Shown here in pieces: positions 22,755-35,134 of a DNA stretch of 64,000 nucleotides. The position numbers were made by a program, and so were the translations under genes. Origin of the DNA: Euborellia annulipes (taxonomy: Eukaryota; Arthropoda; Insecta; Dermaptera; Anisolabididae); the NCBI GenBank assembly GCA_023213315.1, contig JAKCPI010005174.1:1-64000 (forward strand). Direction: 5' to 3'. The notes below the pieces were generated by a model that saw nothing but the letters and a program-made list of their open reading frames with translations, did not search any database and had not been told where the DNA came from. Every line of letters starts with the position of its first letter. Positions within the stretch are counted from its first letter, which is position 1.

Positions 22755-23288
22755 TCAATTTCCTCTCTCTATGGTTAAATATAATATTTACGATATTTCA
22801 GTGTTGTGACTAAAAATTCAATTATTTTATTTCTTTATATTTTAATTTCAATTTACTACTACTGATTTATCATAAAAAATTTTTGTCTCTAGATAAGATG
22901 AAAACGAGAGGTTTTATCTTTAAAACTTTAATCCCTAGATTACAATAACGATTGAATAAAATCTACAATCAAATTAAATTTCATGCTTCCTTAATATCCT
23001 TCATCTTTTTAAACTCTAAAAAAAAGTTAATCTGATCGTCTAAAAGAAAATTTAGATCTCTAAAAGACATTAAAAAGAAAATTTATTTTTGTAGTGACTC
23101 AATATTGACTGCCAGTGAGTGAGGGTGTTACTCTTAAATCATGCATAAATATAAAAGTCAATTGAAACTCCCTCCTGTATTTAAATAAAAGATTAATGGC
23201 TCCGTTTGACATTTGTGGCTGCCATTCACTTAAAATATCGCCAATCCGGGGTTTTTTTTCTTGAGGAAGCAGAAAAAAATAAACTCGC
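22755..23288. other. AT-rich sequence, nothing recognised
   Basis: No supported feature. Confidence 0.5.
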
Positions 23289-23291
23289 TAA

Positions 23292-24344
23292 GGGCCGGTT
23301 GCTTCATCCTGGGTGAGCTTGTTAGCCCCGACTTTTTTGTAGTGCAGAAACCCAATTCAGTTTTATTTTTATAGTAAAATATACGATATTTCATCATTTT
23401 ATTGCTAAAAGAAGTATTCTAGAAGTACATATATTTGTTATTTTACCTTATATTCTACTTATTTTCTCAACAAAATGATGAAATGTTGTATATTTTATAA
23501 AATATGTTATAGGCTAGGGCCCGCTTGCATCAGATCTCGTCGCCATATTTAGCCCTGAGTTAACCTCACTTTTGAGTAATTTCATATAGATATATGGGGA
23601 ATTGGAGCCAAGGTCCGGGCTAAAAGTTAGCCCAGACCCAAAGGTGGGCTAAGATTTAGCCCTGGGATGACACGTACGAACATGTATTATGAACTCAAGC
23701 ATCCTAACTTCACCAATATAAATGTAAAAAATAATATAAATGCAATATGGAATCTACCGTTTTTTTTGTTATTATTCATTTTATGTCAATCAGGATTATA
23801 CTCGTATATCCAGGATATATTGCAAGTTGTTGAATATTCTCCTAACTTCATCTAAGGCATTGCACATGTCTTGTTAATAAAACTATTTGTTTTCAAATTG
23901 ATGTAATATTGATATTAAATATTTATATAAATATTTTCAGTTGATATTACTTCTTGTTAAGTGAAAATAAAAGGTATATTTCTTTTTGAAATTATCTTTA
24001 TTTGAGCCACACAGCTGGCAATTTGTCAAAATAGTTGTGAAGATTGGAACAATTGACTAATTGTTATGTGAACTCTAATAAATCTTGTTTATTTTTTTGA
24101 AAATTTTCAAATTTTAGCAAAAAAAATTAAATTCTTATATTTAAATGTATATTAATAATATTTATTTAAATTATGGGTGATAATATCAATTTTTATTTTT
24201 AATAATTTTTATAAGATGCCTTAATGGAGTTGCAAACTTCACAAACAGAACATGATTTGTTCCCCCGGAAGAGGGTTTCTGCATTACAAAAAAAAGCCAT
24301 TTAGCCCGGGGCTAACAAACTCACCCAGGATGAAGCAACCGGCC
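23292..24344. mobile_element. PIF/Harbinger-type element, 1.05 kb, TSD TAA
   Basis: TIRs of about 38 bp start GGGCCGGTTGCTTCATCCTG and end CAGGATGAAGCAACCGGCC, flanked by TAA (23289-23291, 24345-24347). TTAGCCC is repeated at both subterminal regions. A smaller inverted pair, AATATACGATATTTCATCAT and ATGATGAAATGTTGTATATT, lies near 23370-23500. No transposase recognised. Confidence 0.88.
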
Positions 24345-24347
24345 TAA

Positions 24348-26290
24348 GAGAATATTTATAATAAATTTAAAACCGGATACTAAATGAAAAGATAATTTAT
24401 TTTTGATGATTCCCCCTTCTTTTTGCATGTTCCTAAGGTGAAATTGGTCAGAAAATAGAATAAGGTCAGGTTCGGGTGCGTTGACCTCTTGAACGAAAAT
24501 AGAAAACATATCCAATTAGAATTTGCAAAACATTTAGTTTCTTTTATTTTTATTTTTTTTTATAAAAAAAGAGGATTTGAACCTTCTTCTTATGCTTTTA
24601 AATTTTTTAAAAACAACACTCAAAATCCCTTTGGGGAGAAAGCTTATCAACTATCTTATAAATTTCTTAATAACAGTAAAATGTCTCTAAAATAATTCCT
24701 CGACCATATACTGGTACATCACTAATCCTAATAACTCTGTCCTATTTTACATTTCAATATTAATATTGTATAGTAAATCAAACAAAGTTTTAATTTAACT
24801 GTAAGAAGGTGATATGAGTATTTTTTTTTTTTTTTGGAATGGGTGCATAAGGTCCGAAGACCTATAATGACCAGTGGTCACATGCAGCCAGGAAGAAAAT
24901 GAAAACAAGGAGAAGCATAAAATGGGAACTCAACTGCGGGAACTGAGAAGATGCCTGATGAGATTAGACTTGAAAGTCTGAGGATTGTAGGTTTTGGGGA
25001 AGATAGACTCGAGGGAGCTTGTTCTAATCACGGGTGGTCATGGAGAGAAAAACCAGTCGTTATTTCGTTCAACATACATCCTTTACCAAACAAATATTTC
25101 TACGCACATAATCAGTACAATTAGGATAACAGGGGTGGTTTTGTCTAAAGGAAATGCTGGAGATCCTGGGTTCCCGGTTGGCTCATCAACAAAAAGCATA
25201 CTCACAATCATGTAAAAAAAAAGTAACCATGACAATGTATATGAATGGTTACTTGGCGTCACTAAATAATTTATATTTCTGAATTTCTTTATTTCCTCTG
25301 AAGAAACACCTGCATATTATACTATTTTATTATTTTTTAGGCGTCCCATATTCTTTACTCACCGTTACTAGCCAAATGATCCCTTCTCTAAAAAAAAAAT
25401 GCTTTCTATTAATGAAGTAATATAAAAATTTTAAATGACTTGGAATATCATTAGAAAAGATTATTATTAAACCCCTCGATTTTTATAAATTTTCTTCTAA
25501 CCTTATAAGCAAATTCTGTTCCAGCTGATTGACCTTTGCCCTCTCTCTGGCCCTTTGTCCAATCGCTCATGTTGTTGCTCTTAGCGTGAGGCAATTAAAA
25601 AAAAAAAAAAACATTAAAATCGATTGTGGAAGCCGTAAGGTGGTCAAAGGAGTGCAAGAGTGGGAGTGAAAATGGCGGGGATTCAGGGTTAAAAGTTAAA
25701 TGTATAAAAAAAGGAAATGAAGCGTATCATCGGATTTTAATGACGAAATAAAATGAAAGAGGGAGAGTGATAAGACAAAATAAAGTAGGCGAAATAATAG
25801 AACAATTTATATCACCTGTTTAATGAGATTAAAAAAAAATTTGAAAAAATGAACAAAAGATGATGATATCAGATTATATAAAAATAAAAAGATAGAGATC
25901 TTAATTTATAAATGGGCTCGAAGAAATAAAACCAGCTCTGATATCTCAGACAGTTATTTCACAATCCCGAAGGTCAGAAGATGTTACTTTAGCAACAGAG
26001 ATCTCAGTTTGACAGTTTGGTTAGCGATGCGTAAGGAGCAAAGCTCATTTAAAGATTGTGAATAAGTTAACAAAATTTTACATGTGACTGTATATTATAT
26101 ACGCCCCCCTCCAAGTTTCGACTAAGGTAGAAATATTTTAAATAGACCATAAATACAATATAATAACTCAGTTTTCAAAGGAATTAATATGTATCTAGGG
26201 GATGTGTATGTCTATAGAGTAGAGATGCGTCAATAAAAATTAAATTAATAGGCAATGGCCAGCAAATTGAGAGGAAAAAAAGAAAGAAAT
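24348..26290. other. Intergenic or intronic sequence, one unclassified transcript-like block
   Basis: 24825-25215 begins with a T-run and GGAATGGGTGCATAAGGTCC and ends at CAATCATGTAAAAAAA. Its T-run and A-run edges hint at retroposed sequence, but no family is recognised. The remainder shows nothing. Confidence 0.35.
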
Positions 26291-26304
26291 GAGAGCTTTT
26301 TTTA

Positions 26305-26950
26305 TTGAAAACACAAGCAACGTTTCGATCTTTTATTGGGATCATTCAGGCTTGTTTAATCAAAAAATATTTAATTTTAGACTATAAGGAAGATTAAATT
26401 TTAAATGGAATTTAGGCCAGAAAAGATACATTGGGCATTATCTGTCTATTTGTAGATATTTCCACCTTTAATACAAGCAAAGAAAATGAGTGAAAAAGAG
26501 CGGGAAAATTTGAATCTAAATTCACAGAAATGCCGGTAGATGGCGCTGACGTCGCTGTATATAAAAAGGCAAGTAACAGACATGACAGTTAGTTCACTTG
26601 AGTCGGAGCAAGTGCACAGTATTTGATAACGGCTGCAGAATAAGCAGTTGAAACGTTGTACAGTATTTATATATTTTTAATAAATATTTAATACGAATAT
26701 GTGATCTATAATTAAAAATTCTCGTTACACATTTCTATCCAATATATTATAGAAAATGAGCTTGCCATTAACATAAATTTCATAATAAATAATAAAATTT
26801 ATGAGCTCAACTACTATAAAAACTCTGTGACTATTTGCAGAACACTTGTTCCTTGTACTGAAGAAGATTCCATCCATCTTATACTACATGAAAAACAAAC
26901 TTGAAAGATGGTTCTAATATAAGATCGAAACGTTGTTTGTGCTTTTTTTG
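26305..26950. repeat. Inverted-repeat unit with CGAAACGTT motif
   Basis: ACACAAGCAACGTTTCGATC near 26310-26330 is inverted as GATCGAAACGTTGTTTGTGC at 26922-26941. Between them lie AGCAGTTGAAACGTTGTAC (26640) and TGAAGAAGATTCC (26860). It resembles the foldbacks at 14445 and 44101 but is more decayed. Confidence 0.5.
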
Positions 26951-27109
26951 ATACATTAGCATGGAAAAACTCGTTTTACATATTAAATTTTCACTTTTTA
27001 TCGCTTATACGAGCTCTACCTTTAACCTCTCTACCCCACGGGCCAATACTTAATAACTTAATTCTAAATTTGTTTTTGAAAGCTTAGGCTAAGTCTCACG
27101 ACACAACTT

Positions 27110-27375
27110 TTTTTTTTACAAAAAAAACATTCACACTTTTTTCTCATTCACACTCACACTCACACACATTCACACAGTCTTTTCGGCAACGTAGGCCATT
27201 TAAGACTTTTGACGATAACCGTTATGAATATATATTATTATTTGGGGTCCAGGCATTTTTATTTAAGCCATTTGGTATCCAAATGCCTTAAATAAAATTA
27301 TCGGACTACCTGGGGTCCGAACCCGCGTTCGGTATAGAAGGTAGGCACGCTACCGACTACTCCAAGCCCCGTGGG
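27110..27375 (-). mobile_element. Full-length tRNA-derived SINE-1, 13-bp TSD
   Basis: Minus strand: a head with GGCTTGGAGTAGTCGGTAGC (box A-like) and CGGGTTCGGACCCC (box B), then ATTTAAGCCATTTGG, TTTGGGGTCCAGGCA in inverse, GGCCTACGTTGCCGAAAAGA, a TGTGAGTGTGAGTGTG stretch and an A-rich tail. CACGACACAACTT repeats exactly at 27097-27109 and 27376-27388. This is the reference copy for the family here. Confidence 0.9.
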
Positions 27376-27388
27376 CACGACACAACTT

Positions 27389-28125
27389 GTTATCTTTATA
27401 TTTGGGTATTTATCACTTCGTTTGATCATATAGCTAGTGGAACAACTTCTCGCTTTATTAGATCAAACATTTCTGTTTAATTGAATTTTCATCTTTTTTT
27501 TTTTTACTTTTGTTTAATTTATGAAATTAGAATTTAGCCAACCCTTTTACTCTATTATCCAATCCTACGACGAGGACGATGATGATGATGATGACTAACG
27601 AGTCGGCTATCTCTTTCATCTATTTTCATACAAATTCCATGGCATTTTCTAAATATGCCTCCGTCATTTCGAGATGAAGGTGGTATCTATTTTTAGAAGA
27701 AAACTTCATTAATCACACGCCTGCTTTATTCCCATTAAATTTTCTTGTTGATCTTTAATTTGAATTTTGTCTTTTAAGGCAACAAAAACAAAACGTTAAT
27801 GAAAATATCGGGATAATGATTTTAAAAATCGATTAGAGAAAAGCGAGCAAGAGGGGAGTACGGCATATAACATTTTAGGATCTGTTAAATAAGTTTTTTT
27901 TTTGGAATTTATAATATACCTATAGCAATGAAAATTTTAATACAATAATTTAGTCTTTTATTAATAAATAAAATTACAGATAGCATGATCGCAATGGGAT
28001 TCGAAATATTTTCAAAAGACTTTGTTGATTTATTTCTGAAGAATTTCTGAAGAATTTGGATTATTTTAAGATTTTTCTCTAGTCAATGAAATTTTAATTT
28101 CATTAGTATAATAGGCGGATGCGAG
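27389..28125. other. AT-rich sequence, nothing recognised
   Basis: Contains a short (GAT)n stretch near 27575; no supported gene. Confidence 0.5.
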
Positions 28126-28129
28126 ATGT

Positions 28130-28215
28130 GCTAATTGGGCCGGCGCCCTAGGATAAGGGTAGTCCACCCGCCGCGAAAGCGTGGAGGTCCTGGTTCGACT
28201 ACAGGTGGTGCAATT
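28130..28215 (+). repeat. tRNA-like SINE head (fourth type)
   Basis: GCCCTAGGATAAGGGTAG precedes AGGTCCTGGTTCGACTAC, spaced like box A and box B. No complete cloverleaf is evident. Confidence 0.5.
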
Positions 28216-28308
28216 TTGCGCAATCTTAAGCACAAACATATCTAGCAAATTTGCTATGTTGTTTTGCCATTCCTATTGAAAATTACCTACTCATAACAAA
28301 AATAATTT

Positions 28309-29107
28309 GGTCCAACAGCACACAACTTTCTCTATTCTTAGGTAATTGAAAGTTCAGTTCGGTGCTTATCACACCAGATTTTTTGTGTTGACATATACAA
28401 TATTTAGTTTCCGCCAATATATTAGAATTCAAGATGTAAAATTTATAAATAAAAATTATTTATATTCTGTTACCAGGACAATCATTTTTTCAATTTAAGT
28501 CGGCCTACAAGAGTAAATTTAAAGACAAAATGAGAATATACATTTTAAAGAGCATTTAAAAAATAATTGATTTATGAATTTTAATCAAAATTTTTAACAA
28601 GACTGTGAGTGTTTTTTATTGACGAGGCCAAACATCCCATGGCCCCCGGGAATCGAACCCAGGATCTCCGCCTTTCCGGGGCATAGGCGTGCTATCCATT
28701 GCACCAGGCCACCGGACCCTTGAAATATATCTATGACTAGTTAAGTCCGAATCGAGGTATTTTGAATACTATTATCTTATTCAAATATATAGATCTCGAA
28801 AAATATTTAGTTAATCAAAATTGTTGGAGCGAATTTTGAAAAATATTTGAAAGTACATTAGTAAGGTCCTAGTACTTTTTGGCCAATTTTTTTCAAAAGC
28901 TTATTTTCAGGTCTTAGTCGGAGGCCTATCTTAAATTTAAAATTCATCTTCATAGCTCAATTCCTTTATGCTTTAAATTGAACTCAGACAGACAGACAAA
29001 CACACACACACACAGATACACCATGTCACGAAAACCACTTTTTTGAACTCAGTAGACCTCAGAACATGTATTTACATCAAAATCTCGACATCGAATACAT
29101 TATTAAC
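28309..29107 (+). mobile_element. Hairpin-ended family, copy 7, interrupted by SINE-2
   Basis: It begins inside the hairpin (CAACAGCACACAACTTTC...CTTATCACACCAGATTTTTT) and runs through the body to ATCAAAATCTCGACATCG; the terminal tail is missing. A block of about 210 bp containing SINE-2 (28598-28722) is inserted at AATCAAAATT, which occurs on both sides. Confidence 0.75.
28598..28722 (-). repeat. tRNA-derived SINE-2
   Basis: Minus strand: GGCCTGGTGCAATGGATAGC (box A), GGGGCATAGGCGT in inverse, GATCCTGGGTTCGATTCCCG (perfect box B), then GGGGGCCATGGGATGTTTGG and a tail ending CAGTCTTGTT. The head resembles an Arg-type tRNA. A chimeric copy is at 57603-57748. Confidence 0.8.
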
Positions 29108-29894
29108 CTCAGGTTTATTTTTTCAGATAACACTTGAAAAAAAACGGGTGGGGAAATTGCATGGAGGTTACATTTACCATACTTTAGTATTTTTTTTTAC
29201 TATATAGGGCCTAAATAAAATAAATATGTAAAATACTGAAAACAATAAATGTAATCTTTTTTCTAATTAATGCCATTCTCATAAAAAAAATTAATAAATA
29301 GGAAGCCGGTAAAATCACACGGACAGAGAATTCCCCTTAATTTCTAGAATCACTAATATTAACATTATATAGGTTTTTTTAGTAATAAAATATATTAGTC
29401 CTAAAAGAACCCGAGCTACAAGTTTTTTGGGTTTTCTCCAGCAAATGGGTTGAAAAGATATTATAAACAAGTTCATTTGGGAAAAAGCCTTTCTTCCTAC
29501 CTTTCCTCCTTTTCCTTACAGACCCATCAGAGCAGAGGTTCATTCATCACTTGGGGGACGTGTTTACAGGGGGTCGTTGGTTAGTTGGCATTTCAATGGA
29601 AAAGGTCAGACAGTGAAAGAAAATTTTTAATCACCCATCCATCGAGGAAGAAGATTAACTTTCTAACAACTAAAATGGAGGCGGTTAAATATGTAAACGT
29701 AACTTTGTCAAACTTGTCTACTTGATGCCAACTATATATTTACTTTTTAAACCGATGTCAAATTTACTGACAAATTTTTAGAAAATTAAAAAAGTACAAA
29801 ACTTACTAAATATGAATTATAAATTAGGATTCTTAATAAAATATTAAAGAACAATTTTAGCTAATCTCAAATGGAAACAATCAATTCCCTAGTA
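29108..29894. other. AT-rich sequence, nothing recognised
   Basis: No supported feature. Confidence 0.5.
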
Positions 29895-30146
29895 AAACTA
29901 GAGAGAGAATATATTGGATTCATGTCAAAAATTCGATGTCGAGATTTTGATGGATATACATGATTTGAGGTCCCCTGAATCCAAAAAAGAGGTTTTCGCG
30001 ACATGGTCTGTCTGTCTGTGTGTCTATCTGTCTGTGAACAAAATATTTCAAGAACGAAAATAGCTAGGAGGTTGAAATTTTATATTTAAGTTAGGCACCC
30101 CCTGGGGCGTGACACGAAGCTTTTGAACAAAATTATCCAAAAAGTA

Positions 30147-31127
30147 GAGGTAAAGGTGGTATTATGAGCCCCTAGTTTCTTTTTTTGTTATAATAAATTT
30201 TTTTTTAATAATTTTTGCTAAATTATTTGTGTTGAACTTCAACTATAACAATTGATGAATATATTTAAAAAGTATGCAGTCGATTAAATACACAGAAAGT
30301 GAAATAATTACAAAAAATCAAAAAGTTCGTTTTGTTGAAAAAATTTTCTGTGCTGGTATTATGAGCCCCTAGAGTAAATACATGAAAAGAGTGTTAAAAA
30401 GAGGTTAGTAATACAAATATCCTTTATGAAAATTGTATTTTGTTAATTACAAAACTATATTAGTGTAAATAAGTTGGTAAACAGAAAATATTTTATGATC
30501 TGCAAAAAGTCACAAATATAAACATCTTTTTCAGCCCCAGCACAATCATTGTGCGCCCACATTTACACATCAGGCACAATCCACAGTTTTCCTTGATAAT
30601 TGGCAGAGTAAAGTCCTTCACAAAACTTACAGGGAGTATGCTCATCTCCGGGATTATCAACTCCCACTGGCATTTCCAAAACGGACTTTTCGGTATTGAC
30701 GGACCATCTAAAATTGGGGCTCATATACCAGGCACAGAAGGGGGCTCACATTACCGACATAGCCATATTGAATTTTCTCAAAGCATATTTTATCTTTGTT
30801 ACTATCTAAATTAATTATCACCTACATTAAATCAAAGCTTAAAACCTACTCTATTAGATAGCGTAGCCTATTAGAATAAATGCAATCGAATAATAATCAT
30901 AATTAAGGGCTAAATAGGTACTTTTCAAAGTTTTTTTAGTAGAAGAAAACACAAACACCTGATTTATCCACCATCTATCATTAACAACTGAACCAAAGCT
31001 CTCTAGAGGCCTAAAAAAGAACGGAACACAGTGTTTCCATCAATCCCCATTAGATTGTGTGAACTCTATGACGAGATATATTGGGGGCTCATAATACCTA
31101 CAGGGCTCATATTACCACCTTTACCTC
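30147..31127 (-). mobile_element. TA-flanked element with zinc-finger remnant (pogo-like)
   Basis: Termini GAGGTAAAGGTGGTATTATG and CATATTACCACCTTTACCTC in inverse orientation are flanked by TA (30145-30146, 31128-31129). GAGCCCC recurs subterminally several times. A minus-strand remnant encodes a Cys-rich finger (30485-30665). TA duplication plus this finger points to a pogo/Tigger-type deletion derivative; other TA-inserting families are possible. Confidence 0.75.
30485..30665 (-). pseudogene. PHD-like zinc finger remnant of a transposase
   Basis: On the minus strand, GDEHTPCKFCEGLYSANYQG then KLWI, a frameshift, CLMCK, and in the shifted frame WAHNDCAGAEKDVYICDF. This reproduces the C-x(2)-C ... 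C-x(2)-C ... WAH-x(2)-C ... C pattern of the C-terminal PHD-like finger found in invertebrate DDE transposases. The frameshift and a stop make it non-functional. Confidence 0.65.
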
Positions 31128-31518
31128 TACTAGTACTTTACTGATGTACTTTTTCAGTTTTTTTCGATTTCTAAAAATTTGCTCAAACGATTTTTTTTTT
31201 AATTCATAAATCAGCAATTTTTTTAGATGCTCTTTAAAATGTATATTCTCATTTTGCCATTGAAAGATAAAGACCACTTTAGTCTTGTGCTCCATAGGAA
31301 AGATAAGAGAAATGATTACCATGGTAACAAAATATAGCTAAATATTTTCCCATACTTATAAATTTTACATCTTGAATTCAAATGTACCTTACTGTCGGAG
31401 CCTAAATATATGTCGAGACAAAAAAATCTGGTGGGAGAAGCACAGTATACAACTTTCTCTTGCCGAAGGGTAAGAGTGTGCTGTGCGACCAGTAACACCA
31501 GATTTTTTTTATTTTTAC

Positions 31519-31562
31519 TTTCTTTTACCTCTATATATGTTAATAGAGAGAGAAAGTATTGA
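31519..31562 (-). repeat. Hairpin-family tail fragment (copy 9)
   Basis: ACTTTCTTTTACCTC, an AT-rich core and GAGAGAGAAAGTATTG match the terminal tail only, placed directly after the hairpin of copy 8. Confidence 0.7.
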
Positions 31563-32772
31563 ATTCTAATCTAATGCTACTCTTATTTGAGAATATATCA
31601 GTCGATTTTATAAAAGGTCACATATTTTTATTTTAATAATGTAATAATAAATAAAAAATTAAACAAGAAACATTCATTAAAAATATTTTTGAAATGATAA
31701 TTAATTTTTTTTTACAAAATAAAAAGCGTTGGATAATTTGTCCCCATTTTGGCCTATAAACATATTTTTTTATTTAAATTGAAAACACCCCCCCCCCCCC
31801 CGTTGAGGGAATAACATCAATGATTATTTGATTAGTTACTATATATGTTGCGAATTATTATTAAAATTTATAATTAATATTTTTGTTTTGGTTTACCTAT
31901 AAAAAAAAGTATTGTGTAATCAAATATTTTGTTAACATCACAATATCTATTAATATTCGATATAGAACGGTCGAGAGGGGGAGGAGATGAAAATTGTTTC
32001 CAGGCTAAATGAAAAATGTAAACAGAGTATAATATATTTCAATATTGTCACTTAAAAAAAGAGCATGGGCAGTACATACGTATGACATTCAACTTAGCAA
32101 TTAACGAATGAATTGAATCTTTATAAAATAAACAAACCTGCTTTTTTACTGTCATTCAGTTCATGAACATTCAAATTTTCTCTTTATAATTAAATTTTGG
32201 TTCACTTATGCGAGATAAAGCTTCTTAAAGTGAGCGTCTCGAAAAGCCGTAGGAAGACAATTCATTACTCTAAGCGGCAAGTGATGGCGTTAGTTTTTCC
32301 CATAGGAAAACAAGGGGTTTATTCCATTTCATTTGAAAGATTCCAGCTAATTAATTAAGAGCAAAAAATTAATTATTTTTTAATACAATGATTACTAATT
32401 TAATTATCTATAAGACATAGAGCGAATTTTTTAAAAATATCTTATTTAATGCAATTAATCTGTAAAAAAAAAATTATTTTTTCTAAAATCAAAAAAAGGG
32501 CTTCTATAAGCTGTAGATATTTTAAATAGCTTTAATTTTTAAAAAATTTGAGGTCGATAGCTTCAAAATTGTGGCAGCTGGAGACTCCCAAAATTAGCAC
32601 CCCCGAGCACCTTAAACAGTATTTGCTTCCCGCCATGAGCGATATAATGTTTTTTAATGATTGGCAATGATTCAATTTTTGGAACGGTTTTCACTTAGCT
32701 CACTATAAATTGAGCCTTTGTGCCCTTTACTGGGGGGGGGGGGGTGAGATTAATTTCCACTCCCCTCCTCCC
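31563..32772. other. AT-rich sequence, nothing recognised
   Basis: Includes a C-run at 31789-31801 and G-run at 32733-32744; no gene or bounded element. Confidence 0.5.
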
Positions 32773-32945
32773 CAGCCTCTGGGCTGATAGTCTAGAGGTG
32801 TTGACAAATGACAATATTGATAGTCTTAAAGCCCAAGACCTCGGGTTCCGATATTTATTTAAATCATTTGGATACCAAAGAATATAATAGCTAATATGAT
32901 TAAATAGGCCTGGACCCTTTAATATATCGTATTACCCCCTAATAT
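32773..32945 (+). repeat. Degenerate SINE-1 copy
   Basis: A decayed head (GGGCTGATAGTCTAGAGGTG, CCTCGGGTTCCGA) is followed by ATTTAAATCATTTGGATACC and GGCCTGGACCCTTTAATAT. The tail is lost. Confidence 0.6.
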
Positions 32946-33874
32946 ATCATTTTAGGGTCTCCGTTCCGTCAGTTCCGATTAGTATCAGTCATAAAAAATA
33001 TGTTTTATTGAAATTTAAGTGGCGCTGATATACTGAGCTAGCGCAGTCACGATCAGAATCGTCAGTCTCACTACAATCACCTTACCTTCAATAGATAATT
33101 TCTTCTCGACGATATTTTTTTTGTTTTGACTGACAAGTGAAGGGCCCTTAAATAAATATGCATCACATTTTATTTAATTTTTATCAATAATTAAAAATAA
33201 TAGAATTAACGTCATTATTGCCTTATGATTTTAAAATATGAATGTAGGTCATCTCTTTTGAAATCTAATTTAATAAATGCCGTTAAAGAAAAAAATTGAA
33301 TGTATAATTGATTTATATGTAAAAAGTCTGAAATGAAATAGTTAAATATTTGCACTGGGAGATTTTTTTTTTTTTAAATTCATATATTCTTATTTGTTCT
33401 ATTCTCAAAGGAAGGAAATAGAATGAATTCAAAAGAGAGTTTATTTGCTTCCTGTTAAATACAGGGTGGCTCAAAAAATATTGATTTAATTTTAAATAAG
33501 TGAGTTTGAAGAACATGCTTTGCCCAGGTAACGTCCGTTATGAAATAATTCTACTAAAGATTATTCTAATTTTATATTCTTAATTTGGAGTGGAAACTAA
33601 TTTAAAATTTATTTTTCAAATGTGAAGGGAAAATATTAAATTTGAGACGATATAAAAAATATAAATGTAATTTGTATATAAGACATAAAATAAAAATATT
33701 CCCGACAGTAGATCGCAAGAAGATTTCAGCGAGAGAAAAAAAATTCAGAATTTTAAAGTTCATTATTTTATTATGGTTAATTTATTTAAAAGCGATCGCT
33801 CTGATCTAGATTTTCCCGACTGCTACATTTTATTAAAATAATAATTAAGTTTGTAATTGTGTGTGTTGTTTTAG
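32946..33874. other. Sequence upstream of the first visible 5-HT7 exon; nothing else recognised
   Basis: AT-rich. It supplies the GT/T-rich run before the acceptor at 33873-33874. No TM5 exon could be identified here. Confidence 0.5.
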
Positions 33875-34135
33875 TGCAGCGGCTACGCGACGCGCTGTTT
33901 TACGACAACACAGAGGCCCTCGGATGGGTCGCAATGTCCGATGTTAACACCGGCTAGTGCTCAGAAGCCCCGAAAAGGCCACAAAACGCTATTATCGCCG
34001 TCAGGCAAAAAGGCAGGCCTCGGTGCCCGGGGCGGAGTTCCTACAGGCTCCACTTACGCGTCAGGTGCAGTAGGCGCTCACGCTGCAGCCAGCGAACGTA
34101 AAAAACTACGCTTCGCACTCGCCAAGGAACGAAAG
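33875..34135 (+). CDS. 5-HT7: 5-HT7-type serotonin receptor, exon for third intracellular loop (partial gene)
   Basis: This exon encodes 87 residues of the third cytoplasmic loop of a serotonin receptor (Gs-coupled class-A GPCR of the plasma membrane). It starts after a pyrimidine/GT-rich stretch ending TTTTAG and stops at AAG|GTAGCT. The last residues, KLRFALAKERK, are the conserved loop-3/TM6 junction, and the frame continues exactly (phase 0) into the exon at 46174. The middle is Gly/Ala/Ser/Lys-rich and basic, as expected for this divergent loop. A second AG five bases downstream (33878-33879) is an alternative acceptor; it changes only the 5' phase. No TM5 segment is present, so at least one exon must lie further 5'. 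Gene identity rests mainly on the two downstream exons; this exon alone would be ambiguous. Confidence 0.82.
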
Positions 34136-34723
34136 GTAGCTAAAGTTAGTTTCTTTCGAAATCCAATTATCTAATGATCCTCGCTTTCTAAACCTCTCTT
34201 TAATTTTCACATTGTTGCATCTGCATGCATTTCGTTGCATAATTAAGGGCATAGAGCAGGAAGGAGACTGGGAGTTTGTAGCCTTGGGGCTTGACCTTTG
34301 ATGGGAAGCCCCAAGGGAGATAAATGGTAAATGATCATATGGAGAGAGCATGATAAGATTCAACCTCCGTTAAACTATCCACAACTCTCTGTGTACATAA
34401 TTATAATTATTCTCTATCAACTTAATTATTATAATTACCAATCCATATATGAGTTTTTGCATAACTGTAATAATTACTTTTTAAAGATACTTGATTTGGA
34501 TTGGTATCCCCATTGTCCATTAGTCCAACATTTGCTTTTTTTGGTTCAAAATGAAATCCGAATAAAAATAAATTACTCTGGAGTTAATTTACTACGGAGT
34601 TATGGTTGGATGAAATTCATTTTCTGTCTAAATTCAGTAATAGGCCTACATACTGGTGTATGTACCTCACTTGTGTTTTTGGATGCTGCAATATTTCGCT
34701 TGTTTTTAATTAGCTATGCCTTG

Positions 34724-35015
34724 GGGAGCGTACAAGTATTACGTAACGCAATTTTTGAAGATTTTTGACTCCTCTCCCCCCATGTAACGCGCCGTAACAT
34801 TTTTCTGGACCCCCCCCCTCCCCTAGACGTTACGTTACGCTCAACTGGCCATTTTTTATCTAAAAGTCACAATTATGTTGCGCAAAGTATCGGAAAGTCG
34901 CTAAAATACCAGCTACGTAACGCGTTGTTCAACCCCCTCCCCCCTTGTAACGCATGGTAACGTTTTACGAGACCCCCTCCCCCCAAATTGAGTTTCGTAA
35001 TACTTGTACGCTCCC
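34724..35015. mobile_element. 292-bp MITE with GTAACGC repeats, TSD TTG
   Basis: A perfect 20-bp TIR, GGGAGCGTACAAGTATTACG and its inverse, is flanked by TTG (34721-34723, 35016-35018). The interior repeats GTAACGC and GTAACG beside C-rich runs, a layout seen in widespread insect MITEs. Superfamily is unclear; a 3-bp TSD would fit Harbinger-like elements. Confidence 0.85.
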
Positions 35016-35134
35016 TTGCTGCAAGAGTGTCATAACTCAAAATATCTATTTTCCAGGAAATCAAAAAAACAAAATACAATTTTAACACATTTATATGAAG
35101 TTGATATAAGATACCTCCTCTATATACATGTATA

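Larger units (their letters stand above)
29895..31512 (-). mobile_element. Hairpin-ended family, copy 8, split by a pogo-like element
   Basis: The tail side (GAGAGAATATATTGGATTCATG, GAGATTTTGATGGATATAC, GTCTGTCTGTCTGTG) is at 29895-30146. The body and hairpin (TTTAGATGCTCTTTAAAATG ... AAAATCTGGTGGGAGAAGC, AGTAACACCAGATTTTTT) continue after the insert at 31128-31512. Confidence 0.8.

Noticed and set aside
1..33874. Upstream 5-HT7 exons (TM1-TM5)
   Set aside because: I looked for DRY-type and TM-like coding stretches in a receptor frame and found none; small exons cannot be excluded by eye.
34331..34768. 145-codon open frame
   Set aside because: AT-rich, no recognisable motif, and its end runs into the MITE at 34724; most likely chance within the intron.
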